64,000 bases of DNA from CAVUCE01 sp963739985. GTDB lineage: Bacteria; Bacteroidota; Ignavibacteria; Ignavibacteriales; Ignavibacteriaceae. A program made the position numbers and the translations under genes. Shown here piece after piece: positions 1 through 7,807 of this stretch. The DNA is taken from the NCBI GenBank assembly GCA_963739985.1, contig CAVUCE010000022.1, positions 558,001 to 622,000 of the forward strand, read 5' to 3'. Numbering within the stretch: the stretch's first letter is position 1; each line of letters starts with the position of its first letter. The notes beneath the pieces were generated by a model. The model was not told the origin of the DNA, made no database searches, and saw only the letters and a program-made list of their open reading frames with translations.

Positions 1-1
1 T

Positions 2-1849
2 GCAACAAGAATGCTGAGACATTTATCAGGCAGAACCGGTTTATTTTTCACGCAAGATTTCATCACACAGAAGACTTCCGCAGATTCTGCACAAATGGTT
101 ATTACATTCAAGACTTCCCCAATTTTAAGTATAAAAGAAAACGAAGATTATACGCTGGATATTAAATCAAATAATATAGCACTAGATGCAAAAACAGATC
201 TTGGAGTTTTGCATGGGCTACAGACTTTACTTCAGTTATTACAAAATGATGAAAACGGATATTTTTTCCCCAACGTAAAAATAGTTGATTCACCAAGATT
301 TAAATGGCGCGGTTTAATGATTGACGTTGCTAGACATTTTATGCCTGTTGGGGTTATCAAAAGAAATTTAAATGCTATGGAAGCTATGAAAATGAATGTT
401 CTCCATCTTCATTTAAGTGATAACCAGGGCTTTAGAGTAGAAAGTAAAGTTTTTCCAAAATTAACAGAACTTGGATCGGACGGAAAATATTTCACTCAAA
501 ATCAGATAAAAGATATAATAAAATACGCTGATGAAAGAGGCATAAGAGTAATTCCAGAATTTGATGTACCGGGACATTCCACAAGTTGGCTTGTAGGATA
601 TCCTCAATTTGCTTCAGCACCAGGCCCATATAAAATTACTCGAGAATGGGGAGTTTTTGACGATGTTATGAATCCAACTATCGATGCAACATACAAATTC
701 CTCGATAAATTATTTGGAGAAATGGCGTCGTTATTCCCTGATGATTATTTTCATATCGGAGGAGATGAAAACAATGGTAAAGATTGGAACGCGAATAAAG
801 AAATTCAAGCTTTTATGAAAAAGAATCATATTCCGGATAATCATGCACTTCAAACTTACTTTAATAAAAAAATTCTAAAAATTTTAGCCAAACATGGAAA
901 GAAAATGGTTGGTTGGGATGAAATTCTTCAACCCGATATGCCGAATAATATTGTAATTCAATCATGGCGTGGACAAAAAGCATTATTTGATGCTGCAAGA
1001 AAAGGTTATATGGGAATTCTTTCAAATGGATATTATATCGATCTGAACCAACATGCAGATTATCATTATTTAAACGATCCTATTCCGCCGGACTCTGTTT
1101 TAAGTGATGAAGCTAGAAAAAATATTCTTGGCGGCGAAGCAACTATGTGGAGTGAAATGGTTACGCCGGAAAATGTTGACTCCAGGATTTGGCCAAGAAC
1201 CGCCGCAATTGCCGAAAGATTTTGGTCTCCACAAAATATTAGAAATGTTGATGATATGTATAGACGCTTACGTATAATCAATCGCTATCTTGAAGATTAC
1301 GGAACTACTCAAATTAAAAATTATTCAATGATGCTTAGACGATTAGCAAATGGTTATAATATTTCTGTTTTGAAAAACTTTGTTGATATAATTGAGCCGG
1401 TAAAAAAATATGCGAGACATAGACAAGGAGTTAAATATTATTCTTATTCGCCATACACTCGAGCTGTCGACGCCGCAAGACCGGAATCTGAGATTGCCAG
1501 AATTTTTAACAAACTTGTCGAAAATTTTCAGAAGGATGAAAATTCAGATGATGCTTTGGTCATCAAGACTCAACTTTCAACATGGGAAGATAATAAAAAC
1601 AATTTAATGCCGGTAATTAATCATTCGCCAATACTTAAAGAAATAGTTCCTATGGTAGATAACCTGCACAACATTTCTGTAATTGCTTTGCAAGCGATTA
1701 AATATATCCAATCAAATCAAAAACCGGATTCTGAGTGGATAAGAAATGCAAATGCTGCTTTGGAAGAAGCTAAAAAACCTTACGGGCAAACTGAGTTAGC
1801 AATATTACCCGGAATACAAGAGTTGATTACTACAGCTTTCAATAAATAA
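2..1849 (+). CDS. Beta-N-acetylhexosaminidase, glycoside hydrolase family 20 (5'-truncated)
   Basis: Hydrolyses terminal beta-linked N-acetylhexosamine, probably from chitin or glycan fragments outside the cytoplasm. The reading frame is open to the window edge (base 2), so the in-frame ATG at 11 is probably internal and the signal peptide and part of the N-terminal GH20b domain are missing. What remains starts in GH20b and runs into the (beta/alpha)8 catalytic barrel. WRGLMIDVARHF and LHLHLSDNQGFR are typical GH20 strands. HIGGDEN carries the Asp-Glu pair (about residues 252-253 counted from the ATG) used in substrate-assisted catalysis. A helical tail of about 200 residues follows. It is the first gene here, on the plus strand, with a hairpin just after the stop. 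Family assignment is firm; substrate is not resolved. Confidence 0.93.
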   Translation, partial: ATRMLRHLSGRTGLFFTQDFITQKTSADSAQMVITFKTSPILSIKENEDYTLDIKSNNIALDAKTDLGVLHGLQTLLQLLQNDENGYFFPNVKIVDSPRFKWRGLMIDVARHFMPVGVIKRNLNAMEAMKMNVLHLHLSDNQGFRVESKVFPKLTELGSDGKYFTQNQIKDIIKYADERGIRVIPEFDVPGHSTSWLVGYPQFASAPGPYKITREWGVFDDVMNPTIDATYKFLDKLFGEMASLFPDDYFHIGGDENNGKDWNANKEIQAFMKKNHIPDNHALQTYFNKKILKILAKHGKKMVGWDEILQPDMPNNIVIQSWRGQKALFDAARKGYMGILSNGYYIDLNQHADYHYLNDPIPPDSVLSDEARKNILGGEATMWSEMVTPENVDSRIWPRTAAIAERFWSPQNIRNVDDMYRRLRIINRYLEDYGTTQIKNYSMMLRRLANGYNISVLKNFVDIIEPVKKYARHRQGVKYYSYSPYTRAVDAARPESEIARIFNKLVENFQKDENSDDALVIKTQLSTWEDNKNNLMPVINHSPILKEIVPMVDNLHNISVIALQAIKYIQSNQKPDSEWIRNANAALEEAKKPYGQTELAILPGIQELITTAFNK

Positions 1850-1855
1850 ATTTTA

Positions 1856-1881
1856 TGCCGGAATAATATGTTTTTCCGGCA
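1856..1881 (+). terminator. Hairpin after the GH20 gene
   Basis: An 8-bp inverted repeat, TGCCGGAA (1856-1863) and TTCCGGCA (1874-1881), sits 6 bases after the hexosaminidase stop. The plus-strand tail after it is A-rich rather than a clean T-run, so it may be a weak terminator or a processing/stability hairpin. Confidence 0.45.
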
Positions 1882-1903
1882 AACTTAAATTAGTTATCAA
1901 GAT

Positions 1904-2755
1904 ATGTTAAGAATTGGAACTTGCAGTTGGAAATATGAATCATGGAGAGATATTGTTTATTCTAATAATAAAGATATTAATTTTTTAGAGGAATATTCTG
2001 AAAATTTTGATACCGTTGAAATTGATCAATGGTTTTGGTCTTTATTTGATAATAAGATTTTACTTCCTGATCCTGTTACAGTAAAAGAATATAAAAATTC
2101 GATTCCAGACAACTTTAAATTTACGGTAAAAGTTCCTAATTCAATTACGTTAACTCATCCATATTCCAGAGATAAAAATTCGCCTGCACCAACAAATCCT
2201 CATTTTCTATCAGTTGATTTATTTGATGAATTTTTAAGGGTGTTAAAGCCACTTGAAAACAATATAGCAAGTTTTATTTTCCAATTTGAGTATTTGAACA
2301 AACACAAAATGCCTTCGCTCTCTCAGTTTGAAAATAAGCTCTACAATTTTTTTAATTTTCTTCCTAAAGATGTCCCGCCTATTGCATTGGAAATTAGGAA
2401 TCCTAATTATCTAAGCGATTCTTATTTCAAATTTTTATCTGATATGAATTTGTATCATGTCTTTTTAGAAGGATATTATATGCCACCAATTCAAAGTGTC
2501 TTTCAAAAATATGGTAATGAAATAAAAGCTTTAACTTTAATAAGGCTACATGGACCGGACAGAAAAGAAATGGAAAAAATTAGCAAAAAAAATTGGAACC
2601 AAATTTATATTGACAGAGATGAAAATATTGTACAAATAGTTGAAATGATAAGAGAATTACAATCTAGAAAAATTGAAATATATCTAAATATAAACAATCA
2701 TTATGAAGGATCGGCACCATTAACAATAAATAAATTTAAGAAACTTCTTCAATAA
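1904..2755 (+). CDS. DUF72 family protein (YecE-like)
   Basis: A 283-residue protein of the DUF72/YecE family, which has a TIM-barrel fold and no settled biochemical role. Family hallmarks are the N-terminal IGTCSWKYESWR, the block FDTVEIDQWFW, the FKFTVKVPNSIT strand, the central IALEIRNPNY and the C-terminal YLNINNHYEGSAPLT. The length is normal for the family. It follows the GH20 gene by 54 bases with a hairpin in between, so it may have its own transcript. No clear Shine-Dalgarno precedes the ATG. It ends facing a minus-strand block. Confident as family, unknown as function. Confidence 0.88.
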   Translation: MLRIGTCSWKYESWRDIVYSNNKDINFLEEYSENFDTVEIDQWFWSLFDNKILLPDPVTVKEYKNSIPDNFKFTVKVPNSITLTHPYSRDKNSPAPTNPHFLSVDLFDEFLRVLKPLENNIASFIFQFEYLNKHKMPSLSQFENKLYNFFNFLPKDVPPIALEIRNPNYLSDSYFKFLSDMNLYHVFLEGYYMPPIQSVFQKYGNEIKALTLIRLHGPDRKEMEKISKKNWNQIYIDRDENIVQIVEMIRELQSRKIEIYLNINNHYEGSAPLTINKFKKLLQ

Positions 2756-2805
2756 TTTACTCTCCTTCGAAATTAATTTTTCAAGGGAATAAATGCTTTA
2801 AAATT

Positions 2806-2886
2806 AAAAAAGCCACTTGGCCGGGCGACCAAGGGCTTTAACTCTTATGTCTCAAAAGGCCAGGGGAGAAACCTTTTGAAAGAGTC
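2806..2886 (-). ncRNA. Putative small RNA with two C-rich hairpin loops
   Basis: Read on the minus strand, a roughly 80-nt transcript would fold into two hairpins. The 5' hairpin pairs ACTCTT (2880-2885) with AAGAGT (2841-2846) and CAAAAGG (2872-2878) with CCTTTTG (2852-2858), and displays a loop containing CTCCCC. The 3' hairpin pairs AAAGCC/CTTGG (2829-2839) with CCAAG/GGCTTT (2809-2820), has the loop TCGCCCGG, and runs into six Ts, a good intrinsic terminator. A Bacteroidota-type promoter lies just upstream. There is no ORF, and the element sits between two convergent genes. The structure is seen directly; transcription is inferred. Confidence 0.5.
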
Positions 2887-2890
2887 GTTG

Positions 2891-2921
2891 CAAATATAAA
2901 ATTGACTGAAAATTTTAACAA
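2891..2921 (-). promoter_or_regulatory. Bacteroidota-type promoter for the putative sRNA
   Basis: On the minus strand TATATTTG (2891-2898) matches the Bacteroidota -7 consensus TAnnTTTG exactly, and TTG (2919-2921) lies 20 bases upstream, within the usual -33 spacing. Initiation would fall near 2884-2886, at the base of the first hairpin. Confidence 0.45.
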
Positions 2922-2998
2922 GCAATTCCTCTTAAGATAAATCAATTTTGATTATAATCACAATTGTTGTTATCCGCAATATTTTTAATAACTAAAAT

Positions 2999-3038
2999 AT
3001 AAGCACTTATATTGTATAATGTCTTTATTATGTGCTTA
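2999..3038 (-). terminator. Terminator-like hairpin overlapping the GT4 stop codon
   Basis: Minus-strand ATAAGCAC and GTGCTTAT arms enclose a smaller ATAAT/ATTAT stem and end in ATTTTAGTT. The upstream arm contains the TAA stop of the glycosyltransferase gene. The stem is AT-rich, so strength is uncertain. Confidence 0.5.
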
Positions 3039-4226
3039 TGCAACTCTTCTCTGTTTATGATGATATTTAGGTGTATAATTAAAAACAACTTTATGGTAAT
3101 CTGCAAAAAGTTGATTTAAGATATTCTCCCAGGTTTGAGTTTTTGCGTATTCTAAAGCATTCTGAGAAATACGCTTTCTTAAAATCGAGTTATCTAAAAG
3201 CGACTCAATTTTTTCTGCAAGATTTCCAGGATCGCGCGGATTTGAGATAAGTCCGGTTTTGCCTTCTTGAATTATTCCAAATGCGCCACCTTCCCTGGCA
3301 CAAATTGGAGCAATCCCGGACGCCATAGCCTCAACTGTGACATTGCCAAATGTTTCTGTTGTGGATGGAAATACAAAAATATCACTTGAAGCATATGTTG
3401 TGGACAAATCCAATCCTGATTGGTAGCCTAAAAATTTTGCATTAGGCATCATCATTTCAAGCTCTTCTCTTATAGGACCATCACCTGCTAAAACAAATGC
3501 AACATCATCTCTTTTTTCATTTATTATATTATAGGTTTCCGCTAATGTTTGCAGATCTTTTTCCCAAACCAATCTCCCGGCAAAAAGTAAAACTATTTTA
3601 TTTTCGATTCCAAGTTTCTTCTTCCAATCAACAGATTTGAATTTTGGATTAAACGAATTTATATCAACTCCGTGAGGCAAAAATTTTACTGTTTTTAATC
3701 CGTGTTGCTTCAATTCTTCCAGTATAGGAGTTGATGGGACATAAACAGATTCGCACTTGTTGTAAAGCGATCTAAAATAATTCCAGCTTACATTTTCCAA
3801 TGCTTTTACTTTGTAATATTTTGCATAGCTCGAAAAATGAGTATGGTATGTCGCTACAACCGGAATTCCATATTTGTTACCATATTTTACTGCAGCAAAT
3901 CCAAGTGGACACGGACTATTAATATGCATAATATCCGGTTTGAATTCATTCAAAACAGAATCAAAATGTTTCATTCCGGGAACGGGCAACTGATAATCTT
4001 TGTATAATGGGAACTGAACCGAGGGAACTTTGAACATTTTTGTTGGTCTATTATCTTGAGTTGGTATAATTGGGGAGATGAAAATGTTTTCAATTTTATT
4101 ATCATTCAATCCATCTATTATTTTATACAAAACTCTTGTCACACCATCATGACCAGGCTTCATTGTACCGGCAAAGTAGGCAACACGAATATTTGATTGG
4201 CTATTTATTAATGGAGAGTCTTCCAT
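3036..4226 (-). CDS. Glycosyltransferase family 4 (GDP-mannose-dependent alpha-mannosyltransferase-like)
   Basis: A 396-residue GT-B glycosyltransferase with retaining GT4 features. The N-terminal acceptor half begins with a Rossmann strand and GHDGVTR loop (about residues 20-28). A DIMHINSP/THFSSY stretch follows, then HGVDINSFNP, the hinge strand VLLFAGRLVWEKD (about 210-225), and ETFGNVTVEAMASG, which contains the E-x7-E motif contacting the sugar nucleotide. It resembles MgtA-type mannosyltransferases of glycolipid or polysaccharide synthesis, but donor and acceptor cannot be read from sequence. GGAAA lies 8 bases before the ATG. It is separated from the metallophosphoesterase upstream by a 350-base structured gap. 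Confidence 0.85.
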   Translation of the reverse strand: MEDSPLINSQSNIRVAYFAGTMKPGHDGVTRVLYKIIDGLNDNKIENIFISPIIPTQDNRPTKMFKVPSVQFPLYKDYQLPVPGMKHFDSVLNEFKPDIMHINSPCPLGFAAVKYGNKYGIPVVATYHTHFSSYAKYYKVKALENVSWNYFRSLYNKCESVYVPSTPILEELKQHGLKTVKFLPHGVDINSFNPKFKSVDWKKKLGIENKIVLLFAGRLVWEKDLQTLAETYNIINEKRDDVAFVLAGDGPIREELEMMMPNAKFLGYQSGLDLSTTYASSDIFVFPSTTETFGNVTVEAMASGIAPICAREGGAFGIIQEGKTGLISNPRDPGNLAEKIESLLDNSILRKRISQNALEYAKTQTWENILNQLFADYHKVVFNYTPKYHHKQRRVA

Positions 4227-4576
4227 AATTATTTCCAGCTAATTTGTTTGTTTGTATTTTAGACATTGTTAATCTTTAATAAGTTCAGTTTTTTATGATA
4301 CTAAAAATCACACCGTATTTTTTCATGACCCATTTTTAAAACAAAAACATTAATGATTTTTAGCTCTTCGTATTTCTTCAATTCTTAATATTATGTTTGT
4401 TCTGTTGACACAATATTTTTAGCATATTTCATCGTTAATAATTTATTCTTAGTTAAGTTGGTAGGTTTTAATTAAAACTCTAAGGCGAATGATCTTAACG
4501 TTTCCTATTCATCACATAGAGAGAACGGCAGACAAAGATCAAGCGCCTTAAATTATTGTTTGAAAATCTTCAACAG
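4227..4576. other. 350-base intergenic gap with a long imperfect stem-loop
   Basis: No ORF with coding character is visible. The main content is an inverted repeat: TAAGGCG plus TGATCTT (4481-4496) pairs with AAGATCA plus CGCCTTA (4535-4550) around a loop of about 38 bases that itself holds a CTAT/ATAG mini-hairpin. A self-complementary GTTTTAATTAAAAC lies beside it (4465-4478). The rest is AT-rich. On the minus strand this would lie in the 5' leader of the GT4 gene or the 3' end of the metallophosphoesterase transcript. Confidence 0.5.
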
Positions 4577-5530
4577 TTAAGTACTTGCTAAAGCACCGAA
4601 GGCATTTAATTCATCATGGCTGATTTGTTTTTTGTTTTCGCTGAAAATGAGATTAGATGTGAACGGTTCAAGTTTATGTATTTCTGTTCTGATATTATTT
4701 TTTTGAGTTTCAATAATATTCACAAAAAAAGTATTCGGCTGAACACTCTTAACACTTCCACCGGCATTTAAGAATCTAATATTTTTTCTAACATATTCTC
4801 TATTTTCATGATTATGTCCGTGCAATACTAAATCTATACCGTGGTGCTCAAACATTCGAATCAATCTCTTTTTCTTTCTCAGTTTCATTGTTTGCTTTTC
4901 AATGTTCTGCCAAAAACTTGCGGATGTATCTTGGCTATCTACTTTCATTTTATTAAAATGATGGTGAATCATCACTATTCTTGATTCAGCTTGCCATTTA
5001 TACTTTTCTAAAATCTCAAATACTTCACCATATTGTCTCATACCAACAGCCCCATTTGAGGCAAATACATTTTTCCTTTTTGAATATTCAGCAATAGAAT
5101 TCATTCCAATTAACAAAACATCATTCACAATTTTTGCATAAGGGAAGATGACTTCCTTAGATATGTGAACTGCATTGTCAAAGGTTTCTCGAAAGCAATC
5201 GTAGAACTCATTTACTTTTTTATGGAAATCAACTTTTTTACATCTTCCCGGGAAGGTAAAAATATCTTCCGCAGTTTGAACTCCACCAAAAATATCATGG
5301 TTCCCGATGACTAAAGACAATCTATTTGATTTTAATATCTCATATTTGATAAAGAGATCTCTTAGGATATTAAAATCATCGGAGTCAGCATTATCAGTTA
5401 AATCACCGGTTATAACTATATGATCACAATTTTGAAGAAGCGCATAGTTAATTAAATATTCTATATCTGACAGATTGTTATTTTTAAAGAAAGTTGTAAA
5501 GTGTAAGTCTGATAAGTGTGCAATTTTCAT
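4577..5530 (-). CDS. Calcineurin-like metallophosphoesterase
   Basis: A 317-residue soluble phosphoesterase with the complete metallophosphatase signature. DLHF near the N-terminus, GDLTD (about residues 42-46), GNHD (about 77-80), MIHHHF in the centre and HGHNH (about 240) supply the dimetal ligands. The class includes CpdA/Icc-type cyclic nucleotide phosphodiesterases and many uncharacterised enzymes; the substrate cannot be read here. No signal peptide is visible, so it is probably cytoplasmic. It lies downstream of the SpsF-like gene with a gap of about 160 bases and may share the surface-glycan operon, though its role there is unclear. Confidence 0.85.
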   Translation of the reverse strand: MKIAHLSDLHFTTFFKNNNLSDIEYLINYALLQNCDHIVITGDLTDNADSDDFNILRDLFIKYEILKSNRLSLVIGNHDIFGGVQTAEDIFTFPGRCKKVDFHKKVNEFYDCFRETFDNAVHISKEVIFPYAKIVNDVLLIGMNSIAEYSKRKNVFASNGAVGMRQYGEVFEILEKYKWQAESRIVMIHHHFNKMKVDSQDTSASFWQNIEKQTMKLRKKKRLIRMFEHHGIDLVLHGHNHENREYVRKNIRFLNAGGSVKSVQPNTFFVNIIETQKNNIRTEIHKLEPFTSNLIFSENKKQISHDELNAFGALAST

Positions 5531-5689
5531 GTAATAATATTCTAAATTTTTGTATTCTAACTTATTGATTAACTGTTATCACAAAATGAATTTAATGCAA
5601 ACAAATTATTAAATCGTAGTTACACTTTTTCTAACTGATAAGATTTTAAGCATCTGTTTTTCTTTGTTCTTTATGTTCATCATACAAAT

Positions 5690-6493
5690 CTAAATAACTT
5701 TTGTTTGACTCATTGTTATGGTTTTTAATTCACTTATATGTTTACTGTACCAGTTAACGCCATTATATTTGGAATTGATAAATTTCAGATATGGTTTTCT
5801 TTCCATCAAATCAATAATATCGTGCACACTGAAAAGAGGATTTTGGATATACAGTTCATCATATATAGTTTTGATAAACATATAATCTTCTTCAAAATCT
5901 ATCGTGAATCTGTAATCCATTGAATAATTTAATCCGGTTTCCCATTCAATGTTTCCAATTCTAAATAAATCCGGATTTTCCCAGATATAAGGAGTTGTAT
6001 GTTCTCGTTCGAATGCTCTTCTGGCATTTTTCCATGCGCTTTTCAAAGTATCTATATTCATTATCTCAACATCGTTACCATCAGGATAGCTTGCTGGATG
6101 GAGGTTACTGACAAAATCATATCGATTTTGGTTACTTATAAAATATCGTAATACTCTATTAATAATTTTAGGATCTATTAAAGGACAATCTGATGGAATT
6201 TTTACAACAGCATCTGCATCATATTTTAAACCTACTTTATAGTGCCTATCAAGTAAATCATTTGGATGTCCGCGAAATACATTTATGCCTTCTTCTTTAC
6301 AAATCTCATAGATTTTATCATCTGTATAATCTGTTGTAGTCGCAACTACCACAGTACCAATTAGTGGCGACGCCATAACTCTTTCAACCATCCTAACAAG
6401 TAACGGTTTCCCGGCTAAAGACATAATTACTTTATGCGGCAACCTGGTGGAATTCATTCGAGCTTCGATTACTGTTACAATATTATTTATCAC
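5690..6493 (-). CDS. SpsF-like cytidylyltransferase family protein
   Basis: A 267-residue nucleotidyltransferase of the CMP-sugar synthetase/SpsF family. The N-terminal EARMNSTRLPHKV is the nucleotide-binding loop, followed by LAGKPLLVRMVERV and the family motif KIPSDCPLIDPKII (about residues 98-111). Members activate acidic sugars or small polyols for surface polymers; the exact substrate is unknown. The start is GTG at 6491-6493. The GT-B-like gene ends 11 bases upstream, so the two are almost surely co-transcribed and probably act on the same capsule- or teichoic-like polymer (inference). Confidence 0.8.
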   Translation of the reverse strand: MINNIVTVIEARMNSTRLPHKVIMSLAGKPLLVRMVERVMASPLIGTVVVATTTDYTDDKIYEICKEEGINVFRGHPNDLLDRHYKVGLKYDADAVVKIPSDCPLIDPKIINRVLRYFISNQNRYDFVSNLHPASYPDGNDVEIMNIDTLKSAWKNARRAFEREHTTPYIWENPDLFRIGNIEWETGLNYSMDYRFTIDFEEDYMFIKTIYDELYIQNPLFSVHDIIDLMERKPYLKFINSKYNGVNWYSKHISELKTITMSQTKVI

Positions 6494-6504
6494 TTTAACA
6501 TTCT

Positions 6505-7590
6505 CTAATTTGTAGAATTATTTTTTTCTAATAGAAATATTTTCTTACTGATTTTAAGAAGCTGCATTCCAAAACTGAAAGCAGATGCTTTTGTTTCCGA
6601 ATTAAATTGATAAGTAAGACTCTTCTGTTCAGATTGCACAAGTAATTGTTTACCAACCGAGGCTATATTTGAAGATGAAATTCCGCCATTTTGAATTGGT
6701 GTAAGTTGTTTCAATTCGCTCAAGTTAAAATCGGAATAAACCATTTTCCCAAGAGCTAAGCCGATGTATACAACTGTGGAAAATTTTGTAACAAGGACAT
6801 TACAATTAGCAATCATTGGTTCATTTTTAGCAGAGGTAAAAATAATAGAACCGGGAGCATACTTTTGTATCTCGTAGGTTGCGCGCTTAACATTTTCGTT
6901 TGGATGAAGCTTAAAAATTAATTGTTTTCCGTTTGAAATTTTAACAGCATATTGAATAAATTCTTTTCGATTCTCATATTTAAACGTTTCCCTTGAATCT
7001 GATGTGGCAACTAAAACATAGTTTTTATAGGGGAAATCATTATCCAGATATTGATTGTAATTATCAAAAGTTGGAATGCCGGTTACAACAATTCGTTCGG
7101 CTTTAACACCTCTTTTAATGAATAAATTTTTATATCCATCCGAAGCAACGCAAAACTTATCATATTTATGTGATAGTCCGGTTGTAGATGTGCTGGCTAA
7201 ATACCGCGGAAAGTTAAAAACCTTAACCAGATAATACATCAGATTTTCCGGGTCTGTCATTCCCTCCTGAACCAGTATTACTTTGGCTTTCTGAATATTT
7301 TTAGGCACAACCAAGTCACTGCAAGTAAAAACTAATTCATATTCATTAGATGTACCTTCGTAATCAAGTTTTAAATTATTTTCTGCAAAATATTCAATTG
7401 CATTACGCTTATATTTATTTCCCAGGATACTGAAATTCAAGAAATTATTATCACTTAATATTTTTACTATTCCATCGCCGTAATAGGGAGTGAAGAAACA
7501 ATCGAACTCACTTAGGTGCTCTGAAATTTTGTGCATCATAGCAGTTTGATGAAGTGAACCACAGATAAATAATATATTAACTTTTTGCAT
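6505..7590 (-). CDS. GT-B-fold glycosyl/glycerophosphotransferase-like protein
   Basis: A 361-residue protein without a clean family match by eye. The layout suggests two Rossmann halves: an N-terminal ILFICGSLHQTAMMHKI, then VILVQEGM in mid-protein, VTGIPTFDNY (about residues 178-187), IFKLHPNENVKR (about 224-236) and IANCNVLVTKFSTVVYIGLALGKMV (about 260-290). KLHPNE followed by a hydrophobic stretch with STV resembles CDP-glycerol glycerophosphotransferases and UDP-GlcNAc 2-epimerase-like proteins of capsule synthesis. The SpsF-like gene starts 11 bases downstream, which supports making or transferring an activated polyol or sugar. The specific reaction is not assignable. Confidence 0.6.
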   Translation of the reverse strand: MQKVNILFICGSLHQTAMMHKISEHLSEFDCFFTPYYGDGIVKILSDNNFLNFSILGNKYKRNAIEYFAENNLKLDYEGTSNEYELVFTCSDLVVPKNIQKAKVILVQEGMTDPENLMYYLVKVFNFPRYLASTSTTGLSHKYDKFCVASDGYKNLFIKRGVKAERIVVTGIPTFDNYNQYLDNDFPYKNYVLVATSDSRETFKYENRKEFIQYAVKISNGKQLIFKLHPNENVKRATYEIQKYAPGSIIFTSAKNEPMIANCNVLVTKFSTVVYIGLALGKMVYSDFNLSELKQLTPIQNGGISSSNIASVGKQLLVQSEQKSLTYQFNSETKASAFSFGMQLLKISKKIFLLEKNNSTN

Positions 7591-7749
7591 TCTGAAACTT
7601 TTCCCTGGAAGCTTCTTAATTTTTAAGGCAAAGTTAGTTTTTCAATGTTAATACAATGTTAATTCAGAGTTATCTAATTATTAATATTTTATAAAAAGTA
7701 GGATTATAAGGTTTTATGATCTTTTGAGATAAGATTGAAAAGAAAAGGA

Positions 7750-7795
7750 AAATCCCGGAATTGTACTTTAATTGAGATATACAATCCCGGGATTT
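7750..7795 (-). terminator. Intrinsic terminator of the DUF2723 gene
   Basis: A strong inverted repeat, AAATCCCGGG-ATTGTA on the minus strand pairing with TACAAT-CCGGGATTT (arms 7780-7795 and 7750-7765), lies 12 bases after the stop and is followed by a T-rich run. Confidence 0.85.
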
Positions 7796-7807
7796 AATAA
7801 TTATTTA

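Noticed and set aside
2809..2885. Known riboswitch (c-di-GMP, SAM, guanidine) at the tandem hairpins
   Set aside because: The conserved bases of those classes are absent, and on either strand the element lies at the 3' side of a gene, not in a leader.
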